Shown in pieces: positions 7,126 through 8,634 of a stretch of DNA of 8,634 nt (within the stretch, counting starts at the first letter, position 1; each line of letters starts with the position of its first letter). This DNA is from Candidatus Aminicenantota bacterium (GTDB taxonomy: Bacteria; Acidobacteriota; Aminicenantia; UBA2199): contig JAUXFB010000031.1 in NCBI GenBank assembly GCA_030620255.1, forward strand, positions 1-8,634. Reading direction: 5' to 3'. The position numbers and the translations under genes are program-made. The notes under the pieces were generated by a model. That model was given only the letters and a program-made list of their open reading frames with translations. It had not been told where the DNA came from and did no database searches.

Positions 7126-7145
7126 GTGTCCTATTTTTAGGACAC
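7126..7145 (-). promoter_or_regulatory. Distal activator-type palindrome (GTGTCCTA-N4-TAGGACAC)
   Basis: This is a perfect 8-bp inverted repeat with a 4-nt centre, again TGTC-N10-GACA at its core. Its centre is 31 bp from the proximal site, close to three helical turns, so both would lie on the same DNA face. It sits about 84 nt upstream of the predicted sigma-54 start, a plausible enhancer position. The outer flanks TAAAGTGTC (7091-7099) and GACACTTTA (7141-7149) form a 9-bp inverted repeat around both sites. Confidence 0.65.
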
Positions 7146-7160
7146 TTTATAAGCAAAAAC

Positions 7161-7187
7161 AAGTTAATAATTTAGGTTTAATAACTT
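7161..7187 (-). terminator. Weak AT-rich hairpin, possible intrinsic terminator of the ferredoxin gene
   Basis: AAGTTA (7161-7166) pairs with TAACTT (7182-7187), and three more pairs follow after one A-A mismatch, around a 7-nt loop. On the minus strand it begins 2 nt after the ferredoxin stop and is followed by GTTTTTG. On the plus strand a T run also follows. Only one pair is G-C, so the hairpin is weak and termination may be inefficient. Confidence 0.4.
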
Positions 7188-7189
7188 TT

Positions 7190-7375
<186 letters not shown>

Positions 7376-7386
7376 TTAAAGATGAT

Positions 7387-7415
7387 ATTTTAATTAGAAA
7401 AAAGCTTTTTGTCAA
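7387..7415 (-). promoter_or_regulatory. Strong sigma-70-type promoter of the ferredoxin gene
   Basis: On the minus strand a perfect TTGACA (7415-7410) is followed by a 17-nt spacer and TAAAAT (7392-7387, 5/6 match to the -10). Start of transcription is expected near 7380, giving a leader of about 17 nt that carries the GGAGGA site. The quality of the match and the short leader suggest high constitutive expression. Confidence 0.8.
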
Positions 7416-7428
7416 CAGAAAACAGTGT

Positions 7429-7458
7429 TTGAACCTTTTTTTAAATTTTTCGTTTAAT
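7429..7458 (+). promoter_or_regulatory. Candidate sigma-70-type promoter of the DUF5916 gene
   Basis: TTGAAC (7429-7434) and TTTAAT (7453-7458) are separated by 18 nt, placing the start near 7465, about 19 nt before the ATG. The region is very A/T-rich, so chance matches are easy. It lies back to back with the ferredoxin promoter in the divergent 120-nt intergenic region. Confidence 0.4.
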
Positions 7459-7483
7459 AAATAAAGATATAAGGAAGTATTTT

Positions 7484-8634
7484 ATGAAGAAATTGTTTTT
7501 TATTCTATTATTAGCAAATCTATTGTTTTATAGGAACATTTACGCAGAAAATAATAAGTCAGTTCTAAAAATCTATTCTAAAGATAAAATTTTTGTTATT
7601 AAAAAGACTGAATCAAAAATTAAGATAGATGGGGTTATTAATAAAGAAGAGTGGAAAGATGCCATAATAATTAAACTTAATAATGAGATTATGCCTGGAG
7701 AGAATATTTTAGCTCCAGTAGAAACAGAATGTTTTATGGTTTATACTGACTCAGTATTTTATGTGGCATTTAAGGCTTATGATAAGAACCCCTCAAAGAT
7801 CAGAGCTCATCTTTCAGATAGAGATAATGCATGGAGAGATGATATAGTCGGGGTTATTCTTGATACATTTAATGATGAGAATAGAGCTTTTGCATTTTTC
7901 TCCAACCCTTTGGGTGTTCAGGCTGATGAAATTTATAGTAATGGTGGAAGCTATGAGGATGATTCATGGGATGCAATATGGGACTCAGCAGGAAAAATAA
8001 CTGATTTTGGATATGTTGTTGAAATTGCAATACCTTTTAGTTCACTTCAGTTTCAGGGTTCTGCTGTTGAACAAATATGGGGATTTGCTCCATTGAGGAT
8101 TTATCCCAGAAGTAAGCGTCATCAAATAAGCTCATTTAAGCATAATCGTGATAATGATTGTCTGATATGTCAATTTTTAAAATTAAAAGGTTTTAAATCT
8201 ATTTCTTCTGGTAAAAACATTGAATTGGATCCAACAATTACAGGAGTTAGAACAGATGAGAGAAAAGAATTTCCTGATGGTCCTTTAGAGAAATTATATT
8301 CATCATTCGAATTTGGTATCTCAGGTAAATGGGGTTTTACAAATAATCTTACTTTGAGTGGGGCTATAAACCCTGATTTTTCTCAAGTAGAGGCTGATTC
8401 TGCTCAACTTGATATTAATACACAATTTGCACTCTATTATCAAGAAAAAAGGCCATTTTTTCTGGAAGGAAATGATTTTTGTAATACTCCTCTTGAAGCT
8501 GTATATACCAGAACAGTTGCAGATCCTGACTGGGGTATAAAATTGACCGGAAAAGATGGGAAAAGTGCATATGGATTTTTTACTTTACAGGATGCTACAA
8601 CAAATCTTATATTCCCCGGATCTGAAGATTCTGA
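7484..8634 (+). CDS. DUF5916 outer-membrane-type protein with N-terminal CBM9-like domain (3' end outside window)
   Basis: The first 383 codons are present and the frame is open to the window edge. The N-terminus is a signal peptide (MKKLFFILLLANLLFYRNIYA, cleavage likely after IYA). Residues about 40-205 resemble the family-9 carbohydrate-binding-like domain found in this family: KIDGVINKEEW near the start, then a DD-VGVILDTFNDENRAFAFFSNPLGVQ segment and later GYVVEIAIPFSSLQF. The DUF5916 signature follows: NPDFSQVEAD (296-305), LDINTQFALYYQ and EKRPFFLEGN (321-330). Full-length members have a long C-terminal beta-barrel-like region, expected beyond the window. The ligand and function of the family are not established; an outer membrane role is inferred from the family. 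The ATG follows AAGGAAG (7471-7477) at 6 nt. Confidence 0.9.
   Translation, partial: MKKLFFILLLANLLFYRNIYAENNKSVLKIYSKDKIFVIKKTESKIKIDGVINKEEWKDAIIIKLNNEIMPGENILAPVETECFMVYTDSVFYVAFKAYDKNPSKIRAHLSDRDNAWRDDIVGVILDTFNDENRAFAFFSNPLGVQADEIYSNGGSYEDDSWDAIWDSAGKITDFGYVVEIAIPFSSLQFQGSAVEQIWGFAPLRIYPRSKRHQISSFKHNRDNDCLICQFLKLKGFKSISSGKNIELDPTITGVRTDERKEFPDGPLEKLYSSFEFGISGKWGFTNNLTLSGAINPDFSQVEADSAQLDINTQFALYYQEKRPFFLEGNDFCNTPLEAVYTRTVADPDWGIKLTGKDGKSAYGFFTLQDATTNLIFPGSEDS

Noticed and set aside
7091..7149. The 59-bp inverted repeat (TAAAGTGTC...GACACTTTA) as a REPIN, MITE or insertion-sequence end
   Set aside because: The same sequence is better explained as two phased activator sites, because a near-perfect sigma-54 promoter lies immediately downstream. 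No transposase gene or target duplication is seen. A genome-wide copy count with sites away from -24/-12 elements would revive the idea.

Overview
This AT-rich window carries a conserved housekeeping lipid operon on the left and an envelope-related region on the right. The right half encodes a FecR/DUF6600 secreted protein and a DUF5916 outer-membrane-type protein, both with signal peptides, so the source is very probably a diderm (Gram-negative-type) bacterium. Strong AGGAGG-type ribosome sites, TTGACA/TAAAAT-type promoters and one sigma-54 promoter fit a free-living bacterium. DUF6600 and DUF5916 proteins are frequent in Acidobacteriota/Aminicenantes-like and related lineages, but I cannot assign a phylum from this window alone.

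Left, plus strand (about 45-4110): a promoter followed by yceD (DUF177), rpmF (ribosomal protein L32), plsX, fabG, acpP and fabF, with gaps of 3-15 nt or overlaps throughout. This is the classic L32/fatty-acid/phospholipid operon, with fabH and fabD absent from their usual place between plsX and fabG. PlsX makes acyl-phosphate for phospholipid synthesis, and ACP, FabG and FabF carry, reduce and extend the acyl chain.

Middle, minus strand (4153-7040): a gene for a 720-residue secreted protein, followed 35 nt downstream by pgeF (multicopper-oxidase-like/YfiH family), convergent with fabF. The 720-residue protein has a FecR domain, a Trp-rich DUF6600 block and a 270-residue Ser/Lys/Tyr tail. Its upstream region holds the most interesting regulatory signal: a near-perfect sigma-54 -24/-12 promoter abutting the Shine-Dalgarno, preceded by two helically phased TGTC-N10-GACA palindromes that look like binding sites for an NtrC-type activator.

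Right (7161-8634): a small minus-strand 2[4Fe-4S] ferredoxin gene (57 codons) with its own strong sigma-70-type promoter and a weak terminator. Divergent from it is a plus-strand DUF5916 gene that runs off the window end. No tRNA, rRNA, CRISPR array or intact mobile element was seen. Stretches without a gene are all under 155 nt and are described in the entries.
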